Origin: JABJAG01 sp965222215
Lineage (GTDB): Bacteria; Pseudomonadota; Alphaproteobacteria; UBA6615
NCBI GenBank assembly: GCA_965222215.1
Contig: OZ244931.1
Coordinates: 3,100,001-3,164,000 of the forward strand
DNA: 64,000 nucleotides
Reading direction: 5' to 3'
A model generated the notes under the pieces. That model made no database searches. It was not told the origin of the DNA and worked only from the letters and a program-made list of their open reading frames with translations. The position numbers and the translations under genes are program-made. Shown here one piece after another: positions 37,067-46,465 of the stretch (its first letter is position 1; each line of letters opens with the position of its first letter).

Positions 37067-38353
37067 TCAGGGCCGCGTCTGGCCGGTGCCGCGCACCACG
37101 TATTTGTAGCTCGTGAGCTGTTCGGACCCGACCGGCCCGCGCGCGTGCATCTTGCCGGTGGAAATACCGATCTCCGCCCCCATGCCGAACTCGCCGCCGT
37201 CGGCGAACTGGGTAGAGGCGTTGTGCAGCACGATGCCGCTATCCACACGTGCGAGAAAACGTTCCGCCGCCGCGTCGTCGGACGTAACGATCGCGTCGGT
37301 ATGGTTCGATCCATAGACGTTCACGTGATCGACCGCCGCATCGACCCCGTCGACGACCCGCACCGAGACGATCGCGTCGAGATATTCCGTCACCCAGTCC
37401 TCGTCGGTCGCGGCAACGATCCGGCCGTCGAGAGCCTGGGCGTCGGCATCTCCGCGCACCTCGCAGCCCGCTTCGGCCAGGTCGTCCACGATTTGCGGGA
37501 GCAAAACGCCCGCGATTTCCCGGTCGATCAGGACAGTTTCCGTCGCACCGCAGATGCCCGTGCGGCGCATCTTGGCGTTGAGCACGATATCGCGCGCCAT
37601 CTGCGGGTCGGCGGCGGCGTGGATGTAGGTGTGGCACAGTCCCTCCAGATGCGCGAACACCGGGATGCGGCTGTCGGCCTGCACCCGCTCGATCAGCGAC
37701 TTGCCGCCGCGCGGCACGATCACATCGACGAACTCCGTCATGCGCAGTAGCGCACCCACGGCCTCACGATCCGTCGTCGGCGGTGACTGGACCGTGGCCA
37801 CGGGAAGCCCGGCGGCCACCAGACCGTCCTGAAGGCAGGACAGGATCACCCCGGAAGATTCGAAACTCTCCGACCCGCCGCGCAGGATCGCCGCATTGCC
37901 CGACTTGATGCACAGTCCGCCCGCGTCGGCAGTCACGTTCGGCCGGGATTCGTAGATCACCCCGATCACGCCCAGCGGCACGCGCACGCGCGCGATCTTC
38001 AGGCCGTTCGGGCGGTCCCACTCGGCGAGCACCGTGCCGATCGGGTCCGGCAGTTCCGCGACATCTTCCAGGCCGCGCGCCATCGCCTCGACGCGATCGT
38101 CATTCAGGATGAGGCGGTCGAGGAAGGAGCCCTTCACGCCGTTGGCCTCCGCCTGGGCCACGTCGCGCGCGTTGGCCGCGAGAATTTCGTCCTTGCGCGC
38201 GCGGATCGCATTCGCGGCCGCCGCCAGCGCGGCGTTCTTGATTTCCGGCGAGGCGTTCGCGAGCTCGTGGGCTGCGGCCTTCGCTGCCACGCCGATCCGG
38301 TTCATCGCTGCCGCGATGTCCTGATCGGGGGTCAGATCATGTGCTGCCGTCAT
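37067..38353 (-). CDS. proA: Gamma-glutamyl phosphate reductase
   Basis: 428 residues, aldehyde-dehydrogenase fold. The catalytic Cys lies in AKMRRTGICGATETVL and the family motif VPLGVIGVIYESRPNVTADA is present. It reduces glutamyl 5-phosphate to glutamate semialdehyde with NADPH, the second step of proline synthesis. proB, for the first step, lies upstream but is separated by an EamA transporter gene. Confidence 0.97.
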   Translation of the reverse strand: MTAAHDLTPDQDIAAAMNRIGVAAKAAAHELANASPEIKNAALAAAANAIRARKDEILAANARDVAQAEANGVKGSFLDRLILNDDRVEAMARGLEDVAELPDPIGTVLAEWDRPNGLKIARVRVPLGVIGVIYESRPNVTADAGGLCIKSGNAAILRGGSESFESSGVILSCLQDGLVAAGLPVATVQSPPTTDREAVGALLRMTEFVDVIVPRGGKSLIERVQADSRIPVFAHLEGLCHTYIHAAADPQMARDIVLNAKMRRTGICGATETVLIDREIAGVLLPQIVDDLAEAGCEVRGDADAQALDGRIVAATDEDWVTEYLDAIVSVRVVDGVDAAVDHVNVYGSNHTDAIVTSDDAAAERFLARVDSGIVLHNASTQFADGGEFGMGAEIGISTGKMHARGPVGSEQLTSYKYVVRGTGQTRP

Positions 38354-38414
38354 TGTCTTTCTCCAAACATGCCCGGCCTGAGCCGGGCGACGATAGTCAA
38401 TCCGCCGGGAAAAT

Positions 38415-39320
38415 TCACCCCGTGGGTTCCGGGGCGCGCGGGCCCTCGGCGCGCAGCCCGAGCCAGATCGCGCCCAATATCAGCACCCCGCCGATCACCG
38501 TCTCGATCCCGAAGCCTTCCCGGAAATACAGCCAGCCCAGCCCGGCGCTGAGGATCGGCTCGGTCAGCAGCAGCAGGGCGAGCACCATCGGCGAGATCGC
38601 CCGGACCGCCCAGTTGAAGCCCGAATGGCCCACCACCTGGCTGATCAGGCCGATCGCCGCCAGTGCAAACCACGTCTCGCCGGAAAAGCCCGCAATCGCC
38701 AGCCCCTGCCCCGCGACCGGAATCCACAGCAACACCGCGGCGCCCGAATAAACCAGCGCAACGAACGCCAGGATGCCCAGCCGCCGCCGCACGTCCTCCG
38801 CAACCAGGAAGAACCCCGCGAAGAACAGCCCGCCCGCCAGCGCCAGCGCGTCGCCAACCAGCGTACCGAGACCGATCTGCACGCTGCCCCACGCCATCAC
38901 CGCGCTGCCGGCAATCGCCAGCACCATCGCGCTCCATGTGCCGCGTCCCGGTGCGCGCCGCAGCGCCACGACCGACCACAGCGCCAGCCAGACCGGCGTC
39001 AGGGTCACGAGCACCACCGAGTTGGCGATCGACGTGCGCGCCACGCCCTCGATCCAGGTGGCGAAGTGCAGGGCGAGGAACAACGACCCCAGCGCGATCA
39101 GCTTCCAGTCGCGCGGCGTCATGCGCCGGAGTTCGGCCCGCGCGCCGTATAGCGCGAACGGCAGCACCACGGCCGCGGCGATCAGCATCCGGTAGGCCGC
39201 GATCACCATCGGGTCCGCGTCAGCCATGCGCACGAAGATCGCCGCATGCGCCACCGACAGCATCGCCGCGATCAGGACGACGGAATAGACCGTCCCGCTT
39301 CGGGTTTCGGTTGCGTCCAT
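38415..39320 (-). CDS. DMT superfamily transporter (EamA domains)
   Basis: 301 residues with about ten hydrophobic segments in two homologous EamA halves; MIAAYRMLIAAAVVLPF and FNWAVRAISPMVLALLLLTEP are typical of the family. Substrate unknown; many members export amino acids or other metabolites. It interrupts the proB-proA pair: proB ends 9 bases... upstream (stop 39329) and proA starts 61 bases downstream, so all three are probably cotranscribed. A link to proline or glutamate export would be speculation. Confidence 0.85.
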   Translation of the reverse strand: MDATETRSGTVYSVVLIAAMLSVAHAAIFVRMADADPMVIAAYRMLIAAAVVLPFALYGARAELRRMTPRDWKLIALGSLFLALHFATWIEGVARTSIANSVVLVTLTPVWLALWSVVALRRAPGRGTWSAMVLAIAGSAVMAWGSVQIGLGTLVGDALALAGGLFFAGFFLVAEDVRRRLGILAFVALVYSGAAVLLWIPVAGQGLAIAGFSGETWFALAAIGLISQVVGHSGFNWAVRAISPMVLALLLLTEPILSAGLGWLYFREGFGIETVIGGVLILGAIWLGLRAEGPRAPEPTG

Positions 39321-39328
39321 GGCACCGC

Positions 39329-40462
39329 TCAGCTCTCGACCAGGTCGTCACGGTGGATCATTTCCTCGCGCCCGCGATAGCCCAGCAGCCCCTCGATGGC
39401 GTCGGACCGGCAGCCGGCGATCTTGTGCGCGTCTTCCGCACCGTAGGCGGTCAGCCCGCGCGCGATCTCGGCCCCGTCGGGGCCCGCCACGACGACGGGA
39501 TCGCCCCGGCGGAACGCGCCCTCGATAAGGGTCACGCCCGCCGGCAGCAGGCTCTTGCCGTTCGCCAGCGCGCGTGCGGCCCCGGCGTCGACATGCACGG
39601 TGCCGACCGGGTTGAGTGCGCCCGCGATCCAGCGCTTGCGCGCTGTCTGCGGTTCGCCGTGGGGCACGAACCAGGTCGCCGGCGCACCGTCTTCGAGGCG
39701 CTGCACGGGGCTCGGCTCCCGTCCGTCGAGGATCGCCAGCCGGCAGCCGGCCTGCATGGCGATCCGGGCCGCCTCGATCTTGGTGATCATGCCGCCGGAA
39801 CCGTCCTCACCGGCGGTTTCGCCCGCCATCGCCTCGATCTCGGGCGTGATCGCGTCGACCCGCGCGACGTGGGCCGCGTCGGCGTTGCGGGTAGGGTCCG
39901 CCGTATAAAGCCCGTCGATGTCCGACAGGATGATGCAGGTGTCCGCCTCCATCATCTGGGCGACGCGGGCGGCAAGGCGGTCGTTGTCGCCGAAGCGGAT
40001 TTCCTCGGTCGCGACGGTGTCGTTCTCGTTGATGATCGGCACCACGCCCAGGCGCAGCAACGTCGCCAGCGTGTTGCGCGCGTTGAGGTGGCGGCGCCGG
40101 TCCTCGGTGTCGTCGGTGGTCAGCAGGATCTGGGCGATCTTCACGTCATGGCCCGCCAGCGCCTCCTGCCAGGCATGGGCGAGATGGATCTGGCCGGTCG
40201 CCGCGGCGGCCTGGCTCTCGTCGAGGCGCAGCACCCGGTTGCGCGGCCCGCGCGCCAGCCCGAGCAGCCGCCGGCCGACGGCGATCGCGCCCGACGAGAC
40301 GATCATCACGTCGATGCCCCGCGCGCGCAGCGCGGCGACGTCCTGCGCGAGCGCGTCGAGCCAGCCGGACCGCAGCCGCCCGTCGTCCTCGGCGAGCAGC
40401 GCGGAGCCGACCTTCAGGACGACCCGGCGCGAACCGGCGAGGCTCTCGTGCCCGGCACTCAT
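39329..40462 (-). CDS. proB: Glutamate 5-kinase
   Basis: 377 residues. Amino-acid kinase domain (VVLKVGSALLAEDDGRL near the N-terminus, IVSSGAIAVGRRLLGL, FGDNDRLAARVAQMM) and a C-terminal PUA domain (about 285-365). It phosphorylates glutamate in proline synthesis and is feedback-inhibited by proline. The start overlaps the obgE stop as ATGA, indicating coupling. Confidence 0.97.
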   Translation of the reverse strand: MSAGHESLAGSRRVVLKVGSALLAEDDGRLRSGWLDALAQDVAALRARGIDVMIVSSGAIAVGRRLLGLARGPRNRVLRLDESQAAAATGQIHLAHAWQEALAGHDVKIAQILLTTDDTEDRRRHLNARNTLATLLRLGVVPIINENDTVATEEIRFGDNDRLAARVAQMMEADTCIILSDIDGLYTADPTRNADAAHVARVDAITPEIEAMAGETAGEDGSGGMITKIEAARIAMQAGCRLAILDGREPSPVQRLEDGAPATWFVPHGEPQTARKRWIAGALNPVGTVHVDAGAARALANGKSLLPAGVTLIEGAFRRGDPVVVAGPDGAEIARGLTAYGAEDAHKIAGCRSDAIEGLLGYRGREEMIHRDDLVES

Positions 40463-41526
40463 TCGACCGGCTCTTCTTCGGTATCCGCTTCGAGGGCGGC
40501 GGTCTCCGCCTGCGCCGCGCGTTCGGCGGCACGCGCCTCGTCGATCACGAGGCGCAATGCCCGCAGTGCCTCGGTGATGCCCTTGCGCGCCACGGCGGAC
40601 ACGAGCAGGACCTCGGCGTCGGTCTCGGCCGCCAGCGCCGTGCGGCAGGCGTCGAGTTCTTCCTCGCCCAGGGCATCGGCCTTACTGAGCGCCACGATCT
40701 CGACCTTGTCCGTCAGCGCCCCGCCATAGGCCTCCAGCTCGCCGCGCACGGTACGGTAGGCCTCCAGCGCCGCGTCGGGACCCATGGTGGGATCGACGAG
40801 GTGCAGCAGCACCCGGCAGCGCTCGACATGGCCGAGGAAGCGATCGCCCAGCCCCCGGCCCTCGTGCGCGCCCTCGATCAGGCCGGGGATGTCGGCGAGC
40901 ACGAAGCTCCCGTCGTCGACCTCGACCACCCCCAGCGCCGGGTGCAGCGTGGTGAAGGGGTAGTCGGCGATCTTCGGCGTCGCCGCGCTGACCGACGACA
41001 GGAACGTCGACTTGCCGGCGTTGGGCAAACCCACCAGGCCCGCGTCCGCGATCAGCTTGAGGCGCAGCCAGACCCACATCTCCTGCGCCTCGCTGCCGGA
41101 ATCCGCGCGGCGCGGCGCCTGGTTGGTCGAACTCTTGAAATGCATGTTGCCGCGCCCGCCCTGGCCGCCCTCCAGCAGGACGACGCGCTGGCCGGGCGTG
41201 GTCAGGTCGGCGATCAGGGTCTCGTTGTCCTCGGCGAAGATCTGGGTGCCGGCAGGCAGCTCGAGCACCGCGTCCTTGCCGCCGCGCCCGTAGCGCGCCT
41301 TGCCCATGCCGTCGGCGCCGCGGTCCGCCTTGAAGTGCTGGCGGTAGCGGTAGTCGATCAGCGTGTTCAGCCCCGCGACGCATTCGGCGATCACGTCGCC
41401 GCCGCGCCCGCCGTCGCCGCCGTCCGGTCCGCCGCGAGGCACGTTCGCCTCACGCCGGAAACTGACGCAGCCGTTCCCGCCGTCGCCGGAGCGCAGGTAG
41501 ATCTTGGCCTGGTCGAGGAACTTCAT
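40459..41526 (-). CDS. obgE: GTPase ObgE/CgtA
   Basis: 355 residues from ATG 41526 (MKFLDQAKIYLRSGDGGNG); upstream codons are not used. Glycine-rich Obg fold at 1-158, then the G domain with GLPNAGKST (G1), DIPGLIEGAHEGRGLG (switch) and SKAD. It assists 50S ribosome assembly and stress control. It follows rplU and rpmA, the conserved order, after a terminator-like hairpin at 41576-41606. Confidence 0.97.
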   Translation of the reverse strand: MKFLDQAKIYLRSGDGGNGCVSFRREANVPRGGPDGGDGGRGGDVIAECVAGLNTLIDYRYRQHFKADRGADGMGKARYGRGGKDAVLELPAGTQIFAEDNETLIADLTTPGQRVVLLEGGQGGRGNMHFKSSTNQAPRRADSGSEAQEMWVWLRLKLIADAGLVGLPNAGKSTFLSSVSAATPKIADYPFTTLHPALGVVEVDDGSFVLADIPGLIEGAHEGRGLGDRFLGHVERCRVLLHLVDPTMGPDAALEAYRTVRGELEAYGGALTDKVEIVALSKADALGEEELDACRTALAAETDAEVLLVSAVARKGITEALRALRLVIDEARAAERAAQAETAALEADTEEEPVE

Positions 41527-41575
41527 GGTTACCGTCGGGGTCTGCCGTGGGTTGATGCTCGAGGGTTCGGATACG

Positions 41576-41606
41576 AAAACGGGGAGACCGGCAACCGATC
41601 TCCCCG
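41576..41606 (-). terminator. Intrinsic terminator between rpmA and obgE
   Basis: On the minus strand CGGGGAGA (41606-41599) pairs with TCTCCCCG (41587-41580), loop of 11, followed by TTTT (41579-41576). It should partly end the rplU-rpmA transcript, 27 bases after the rpmA stop, so that ribosomal proteins are made in excess over obgE. Confidence 0.85.
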
Positions 41607-41632
41607 CGAAAAATCTCGTGGTGGGGTTTCGT

Positions 41633-41890
41633 CTAGACCGGCGGAACCACCGACACGAAGGTGCGGCCACCGCGGCGGCGGGAGAACTCGACGCTGCCTT
41701 CGCTCATCGCGAAGATGGTGTGGTCCTTGCCCATGCCGACATTGTCACCGGGGTGATACTTGGTGCCGCGCTGGCGAATGATGATGTTGCCGGGAATGAC
41801 CGCTTCGCCGCCATACTTCTTGACGCCCAGGCGCTGGCCTTCGGAATCGCGGCCGTTGCGTGAGCTGCCGCCTGCCTTTTTATGTGCCAT
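41633..41890 (-). CDS. rpmA: 50S ribosomal protein L27
   Basis: 85 residues, standard length: MAHKKAGGSSRNGRDSEG, then GVKKYGGE and HPGDNVGMGKDHTIFA. It lies by the peptidyl transferase center. No N-terminal extension needing cleavage is present. It is 6 bases after the rplU stop in one transcript. Confidence 0.98.
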   Translation of the reverse strand: MAHKKAGGSSRNGRDSEGQRLGVKKYGGEAVIPGNIIIRQRGTKYHPGDNVGMGKDHTIFAMSEGSVEFSRRRGGRTFVSVVPPV

Positions 41891-41896
41891 CGGGTG

Positions 41897-42331
41897 CTAC
41901 TCCTTGCTCTCGTCGGATGCCGCTTCGGCCTTGTCCGACGCCGTGTCCGCAGCCTTATCCGCCGCATCGTCCTTTTTCGCCGCCGCCTTTTTCTTCGGCG
42001 CGGCCTTCTTCTTCGCCGGCTTGCCCGTGACATCCAGCACGCGCAGGACCGTCAGTTCCTGGCGATGGCCCTGGGTGCGGCGATAGCCCTTCCGGCGCTT
42101 CTTCTTGAAGACGACGATCTTGTCGCCGCGGGTCTGCTCGACCACCTCGGCCGTGACCGTGGCGCCGTCGACCATCGGCGCGCCGACCTTCGTCGCGTCG
42201 CCATCGTTGACCATCAGCACGTGGTCGAACTTGACCTCGCTGCCGGCCTCGCCCTCGAGCTTCTCGACGGTGATCACGTCGCCGTTGGCAACGCGGTACT
42301 GTTTCCCGCCGGTCTGAATTACTGCGTACAT
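41897..42331 (-). CDS. rplU: 50S ribosomal protein L21 with lysine/alanine-rich C-terminal extension
   Basis: 144 residues from ATG 42331 (MYAVIQTGGKQYRV). The globular L21 part ends near residue 102 (RKGYRRTQGHRQELTVLRV); the remaining roughly 40 residues are a Lys/Ala/Asp-rich tail (KPAKKKAAPKKKAAAKK then acidic), which is common in alphaproteobacterial L21. A clear promoter and a hairpin at the 5' end of the message lie upstream. Confidence 0.97.
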   Translation of the reverse strand: MYAVIQTGGKQYRVANGDVITVEKLEGEAGSEVKFDHVLMVNDGDATKVGAPMVDGATVTAEVVEQTRGDKIVVFKKKRRKGYRRTQGHRQELTVLRVLDVTGKPAKKKAAPKKKAAAKKDDAADKAADTASDKAEAASDESKE

Positions 42332-42417
42332 CGTCCGGATCCGTTCAATCTCGCCAGGAACTGTCGAGGCCCGGGGCCCGCGCACCTGCGCGTCATCTCC
42401 GAGACCGAATGTTCCTG

Positions 42418-42455
42418 CAAAAACAAGGCGGACCGGCTTTTCCAGCACCGGTCCG
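42418..42455 (-). promoter_or_regulatory. Hairpin plus U-run at the 5' end of the rplU message (attenuator-like)
   Basis: On the minus strand CGGACCGG (42455-42448) pairs with CCGGTCCG (42436-42429), loop of 11, followed by GCCTTG and five T (42423-42419). It starts about 8 bases after the predicted transcription start and ends 87 bases before the rplU ATG. Confidence 0.6.
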
Positions 42456-42469
42456 TCGAATGCGGGCGG

Positions 42470-42497
42470 AATATACGCCGCCTGCGCGGCATGTCAA
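42470..42497 (-). promoter_or_regulatory. rplU-rpmA promoter
   Basis: On the minus strand a perfect TTGACA (42497-42492) and TATATT (42475-42470) are 16 bases apart. Transcription would begin near 42463. This is the best consensus promoter in the window. Confidence 0.75.
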
Positions 42498-42581
42498 CCG
42501 TTCCGGGGCCTGACCTGGGCCCAAAATCCCGCGCAAAAACACGCTCGGCATCCCGGGCGAAAATCAGCCCCAAACAGCGGG

Positions 42582-42611
42582 TTGCGGGCCCGTCCGCCCG
42601 TGGGGTAGAAC
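42582..42611 (+). promoter_or_regulatory. Possible tRNA-Ser promoter
   Basis: TTGCGG (42582-42587) and TAGAAC (42606-42611), 18 bases apart, lie about 70 bases before the tRNA. The 354-base stretch 42332-42685 otherwise contains only the rplU promoter and leader, and no gene. Confidence 0.35.
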
Positions 42612-42685
42612 CCTGCGTCCCGCCCGCGCCACCCGCGCGGCGGGAAAGCCCCGCGGCTCCGCCATCGGCGGGCCGGGCAACCGGC

Positions 42686-42775
<90 letters not shown>

Positions 42776-42937
42776 ACTTTTCTTCTCAAACTACCGGTCA
42801 ACTTTGACCTCCCAGAGAAGTTGCGCAAGTTCAAAGGCTTGCGACGGGTATCCGCGCCCTTCTGACCATGGGGAGAGCGCCATTCGAAGAATGGGTCGGC
42901 TTTTAGCCCCTGCTTTCTCTGTTTGGAGTTTCGGCGG

Positions 42938-44596
42938 TCAACTTACGACGGAATTGCATCCCAGAAGTTGACGCTGCTCAGCCCAGTCGAGGGGCAGGTC
43001 TATTCTCTTCAACAAGCGCTCAGAAGTTAGATCTGGTGGGGCCGCTCCTTCGAGAATCGACTGAACAATGTCGGGGGCTAGGAACGCTAACCGAAGCACG
43101 CGGGATACATGCGATCTCGTAAGTCCTTCGCCCCTTGCGATATCCGCAGCTGTCGCAACTTTACCTGCGAGCAACTGCTCCCACCAATCGCGCGCCTGGA
43201 CAACCATTCTTACTAACGAGGGATCAGGGGATCCGGTGTTTTTACGGTCACCCAAGACCATCTTCATCTCGATGCCACGCCGTTTCATCTCAATCGGAAA
43301 TACTAGGTCGACCGTTAGAGATAGCGGACCACCATCCATTAGAGCCCCTAGCCTTACCGAAATGACCAGTTTAGATTCATTGATCACAACGCGCTCGACC
43401 AACTGCGCTAGCACCCGCTTTATCTTAAATTCGCTTTGCCCAAAGAGTTGATCAGCAAACTGCCACCCGGTTCGTAGGCAATCGTCATATCGATCAGCGG
43501 TCAAACCTGTATGTGGCAGAATATCCGATAGTCGCCGTTGGTCTTTCAGAACCGACGCCAAACCGTCGATTACGGCGCTCTCAAGCTCAGATGCCGACAA
43601 GCGCTGGGGTCGACCATCTTCAAGTTGTTGAATGTAGTAGCGATAACGCTGACCACGTTTGACCGCATGCGATGGAGTGAACCGGCGTCCCTGATCATCG
43701 AAAACAAGACCGGTCAGAAGGCTGGGCTCGCGGGCATGTTCTCTGGTCGATCTCAAAACAGCACTATCGGAGAGCGCAGCACGCACCCTCTCCCATGTCG
43801 ATTGATCGACAATCGCCTCATGCTCACCGGCGTAGACCTGGTCCTTATGGCGTATCTCACCGACGTAAACGGGGTTTGAGAGCAACCGATAGATGTGTCC
43901 TCGGGAAAACGGCCGCCCACCGGAAGCTTCCCCCGATTTGTTTATGCGTCGTCTGGTGCGCAAACCCAGTTCTGCGGCGCGCACCGCCACTAGGCGTACA
44001 TTCCGAAGTTCAAGGTAAAGATCAAAGATCTGCCGGACTGTCTTAGCTTCGATTGCATTCACGATGAGCTTTCGATCAACCGCGTCATAGCCAAGCGGCA
44101 CATAGCCGCCCATCCACATTCCCTTCTTCTTTGATGCAGCAATCTTGTCCCTGATGCGCTCCCCCGTCACCTCACGTTCAAACTGGGCAAACGACAAAAG
44201 CATGTTCAGTGTCAGGCGGCCCATCGAAGTGGTCGTGTTGAATTGCTGCGTGACTGAAACGAACGATGCGTCATGTCCATCCAACGTTTCGACGATCTTT
44301 GCGAAATCCGATAGAGCGCGGGTCAGTCTATCAACCTTGTATACCACAATGATGTCGACCAAACCTGCTCCGATATCCTCCATCAAGCGCTTCAGCCCAG
44401 GTCGTTCAAGTGTCCCTCCTGAGTAGCCGCCGTCATCGTAGGATTGATCAACGAGTTCCCATCCTTCGTGCCGTTGGCTGGATATGTATGCTGCACAGGC
44501 CTCAACTTGAGCATCGAGCGAGTTAAAATCCTGATCGAGCCCCTCTTCGCTCGACTTGCGGGTATACACTGCACATCGCTTGCGCTCATGTGGCAC
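42938..44596 (-). CDS. Large serine recombinase (resolvase/invertase N-terminus)
   Basis: 552 residues. Resolvase domain at about 6-155 with catalytic S15 in YTRKSSEEG and IVYKVDRLTRAL; recombinase domain (about 165-270); long C-terminal region without cysteine zinc motifs and with a helix-turn-helix (ATAADIARGEGLTRSHVSRVL, near 495-515). Phage- or element-type integrase. In alphaproteobacteria this subfamily is typically encoded with DUF2924 and sometimes DUF3489 proteins. Its GC content is lower than the core genes. It overlaps the DUF2924 gene by 11 bases, so the pair is one operon, read away from the IS element toward the tRNA. Confidence 0.93.
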   Translation of the reverse strand: MPHERKRCAVYTRKSSEEGLDQDFNSLDAQVEACAAYISSQRHEGWELVDQSYDDGGYSGGTLERPGLKRLMEDIGAGLVDIIVVYKVDRLTRALSDFAKIVETLDGHDASFVSVTQQFNTTTSMGRLTLNMLLSFAQFEREVTGERIRDKIAASKKKGMWMGGYVPLGYDAVDRKLIVNAIEAKTVRQIFDLYLELRNVRLVAVRAAELGLRTRRRINKSGEASGGRPFSRGHIYRLLSNPVYVGEIRHKDQVYAGEHEAIVDQSTWERVRAALSDSAVLRSTREHAREPSLLTGLVFDDQGRRFTPSHAVKRGQRYRYYIQQLEDGRPQRLSASELESAVIDGLASVLKDQRRLSDILPHTGLTADRYDDCLRTGWQFADQLFGQSEFKIKRVLAQLVERVVINESKLVISVRLGALMDGGPLSLTVDLVFPIEMKRRGIEMKMVLGDRKNTGSPDPSLVRMVVQARDWWEQLLAGKVATAADIARGEGLTRSHVSRVLRLAFLAPDIVQSILEGAAPPDLTSERLLKRIDLPLDWAEQRQLLGCNSVVS

Positions 44597-45056
44597 GGGA
44601 AGCTCCCGTCCGCGTTGCGTCCTCCTTCAACCCAAAGAATGCTGGACCTGACCATCGAGTGCCAGTGATGTCGCGGGCTATCGCAGATAGGCTCCGGTAT
44701 TTTTGATCCTGATAGAAAAATCCGTCGTCACGGATCGAGACCTCATGGAGCTTTCCCTGCCACTCCCGTACCAGTCTTGAGCCTGGTTTCATCTCTGTAG
44801 AAGGCGCGATTCTGAGGCGACCGGTTTGTCGGAGCTGCCCAGCATAAGTTGCCAGTTTTCGGTTCAAAGAGGATTGAGAACTATTGGTTTGTTGTAGTTG
44901 CAGCTTGTGCGCAACGGCTCTGGCAATCAGTTCACGACCCATCTTTCGGGGTGGCGATTGCCGATAGAGATTCTCAAACTTGAAAACAAGTTCATCTCGA
45001 GAGAAACTATGGATTTCAGATATATCTGCCTCGATGTGCGTGGCCGTTTTAGTCAT
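44586..45056 (-). CDS. DUF2924 family protein
   Basis: 156 residues. LYRQSPPRKMGRELIARAVAHKLQ and the C-terminal half (GSRLVREWQGKLHEVSI, YRSLSAIARDITGTRWSGP, FFGLK) are the DUF2924 signature. The family almost always travels with serine recombinases on mobile elements; a role as recombination directionality factor or DNA-binding accessory is plausible but unproven. Its stop region overlaps the recombinase start by 11 bases. Confidence 0.85.
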   Translation of the reverse strand: MTKTATHIEADISEIHSFSRDELVFKFENLYRQSPPRKMGRELIARAVAHKLQLQQTNSSQSSLNRKLATYAGQLRQTGRLRIAPSTEMKPGSRLVREWQGKLHEVSIRDDGFFYQDQKYRSLSAIARDITGTRWSGPAFFGLKEDATRTGASRAT

Positions 45057-45330
45057 GTAGGCGCCTCCAATTAGTGGCGCTCGCCCGTTGCAAGCGCCGT
45101 CACTGAAGACACCCGGCGCCGATCGAATTCGGGCCAGGACTGCCGGTAATTGAAGCCATTTTTTTGGTTTTGTGACCTCACCGCACCATCAGCATTCCCG
45201 CTTGCGGGACGCGCGAAGTCCAGTCTTTCTGAGAAGCAGAAGACGAATTTTGAGCTACTCCCCGGAAATCGAGCAGTGACGTAAGCTACAGATTGGGTAT
45301 CTGCTGGTCCTCAACGAAAGGAGATCAGCG

Positions 45331-45602
45331 ATGACGAAACGGAAACAGCATAAGCCGGATTTCAAGGCGCGGGTTGCGCTGGAAGCCCTGAAGGGCGAGC
45401 AGACGGTTGGCGAGCTGGCGAGCCGGTTTGGTATTCACCCGACGATGTTCATCAGTGGAAGAAGGCGCTTCTCGAAGGGGCGTCGGAGGCGGATGCGAGC
45501 CGCATCAAGGATATTCATGCCAGGATCGGCGAACTGACGGTGGAACGGGATTTTTTGGAGCAAGGGCTGCGTCTGCTCCCCGGCAGGAACGCAAGGCGAT
45601 GA
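45331..45602 (+). pseudogene. IS3 transposase OrfA, frameshifted
   Basis: Starts MTKRKQHKPDFKARVALEA, the usual OrfA helix-turn-helix protein. After FGIHPTM at 45445-45447 one base is missing (two bases where the ATT codon should be), so the reading frame is lost; restoring it gives HQWKKALLEGA and a run to TGA 45600-45602. The damage is early in orfA and is not the programmed frameshift of IS3 elements, which lies at the orfA/orfB junction. Confidence 0.88.
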
Positions 45603-46465
45603 TCCGGCCCGACCATCCCAATCTGTCGATCGTCCGGCAATGTCGGCTGGCGTCGATCAGTCGTTCAACAGTCTATCATGTGCCCCGGGGTGAGAGCCCC
45701 GAGAACCTTGCTCTGATGGTCGAGATCGACCGCCAGTTTCTGGAGACGCCGTTTTACGGTGCGCAACAGATGACGTGGCACCTGCGGGCTGAAAGGCATC
45801 CGGTGAACATCAAGCGGGTACGCCGTCTGATGCGGCTTATGGGTCTGATGCCGATCTACCGACGACCGCGTACCAGCATTCCCGCCAGAGGGCACAAGGC
45901 CTATCCCTACCTGCTGCGCGGGATGGCGGTCGAGCGGCCCAACCAGGCGTGGTGCGCCGACATCACCTACATCCCGCTGGCGAAGGGCTTCCTGTATCTG
46001 GTGGCAATCATGGACTGATGGAGCCGCAAGGTCCTGGCGTGGCGTTTGTCGAACACCATGGACGTGCAGTTCTGCCTCGATGCGTTGGATGACGCGCTGG
46101 GCCGCTATGGCCCGCCGGATATATTCAACACCGACCAGGGCAGCCAGTTCACGTCCTGGGCCTGGACGCAGCGCCTGAAGGAGGCCGGTGTGCGCATCTC
46201 GATGGACGGGCGTGGCCGATTCCTCGACAACATCTTCATCGAACGGCTGTGGCGCTCGCTGAATTACGAATGCATCTACCTGCACGCCTTCTCGGGCGGG
46301 CGGGAGGCCCGCCAGGGGATCGGCGACTGGGTGAGCTTCTACAATCACCGGCGCCCTCATGCCGCCCATGGCGGCGAGACGCCGGTCGGTGTATATCGGG
46401 AAAGGCTGTCGGCCTCCGGCCCGGGCTTGCGCCCGGACCTCCATCCGACAGCCCTGGTGGCGTAG
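45599..46465 (+). pseudogene. IS3 transposase OrfB with premature stop
   Basis: DDE integrase. ATG 45599 overlaps the orfA TGA. The first Asp is in CADITYIPL, but an in-frame TGA at 46016-46018 stands where relatives have Trp (after VAIMD and before WSRKVLAW). The frame then continues with FNTDQGSQFTS and FLDNIFIERLWRSLNYE, the second Asp and Glu, to TAG/TAA near 46465. A single TGG to TGA change has inactivated an otherwise intact gene. Confidence 0.88.

Noticed and set aside
38415..39320. Naming the EamA gene a proline or glutamate exporter because it lies between proB and proA
   Set aside because: EamA substrate cannot be deduced from position.
45445..45602. Programmed translational frameshift in IS3 orfA
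   Set aside because: The frame change lies near codon 40, far from the orfA/orfB junction, and there is no slippery A-run; a deletion explains it.
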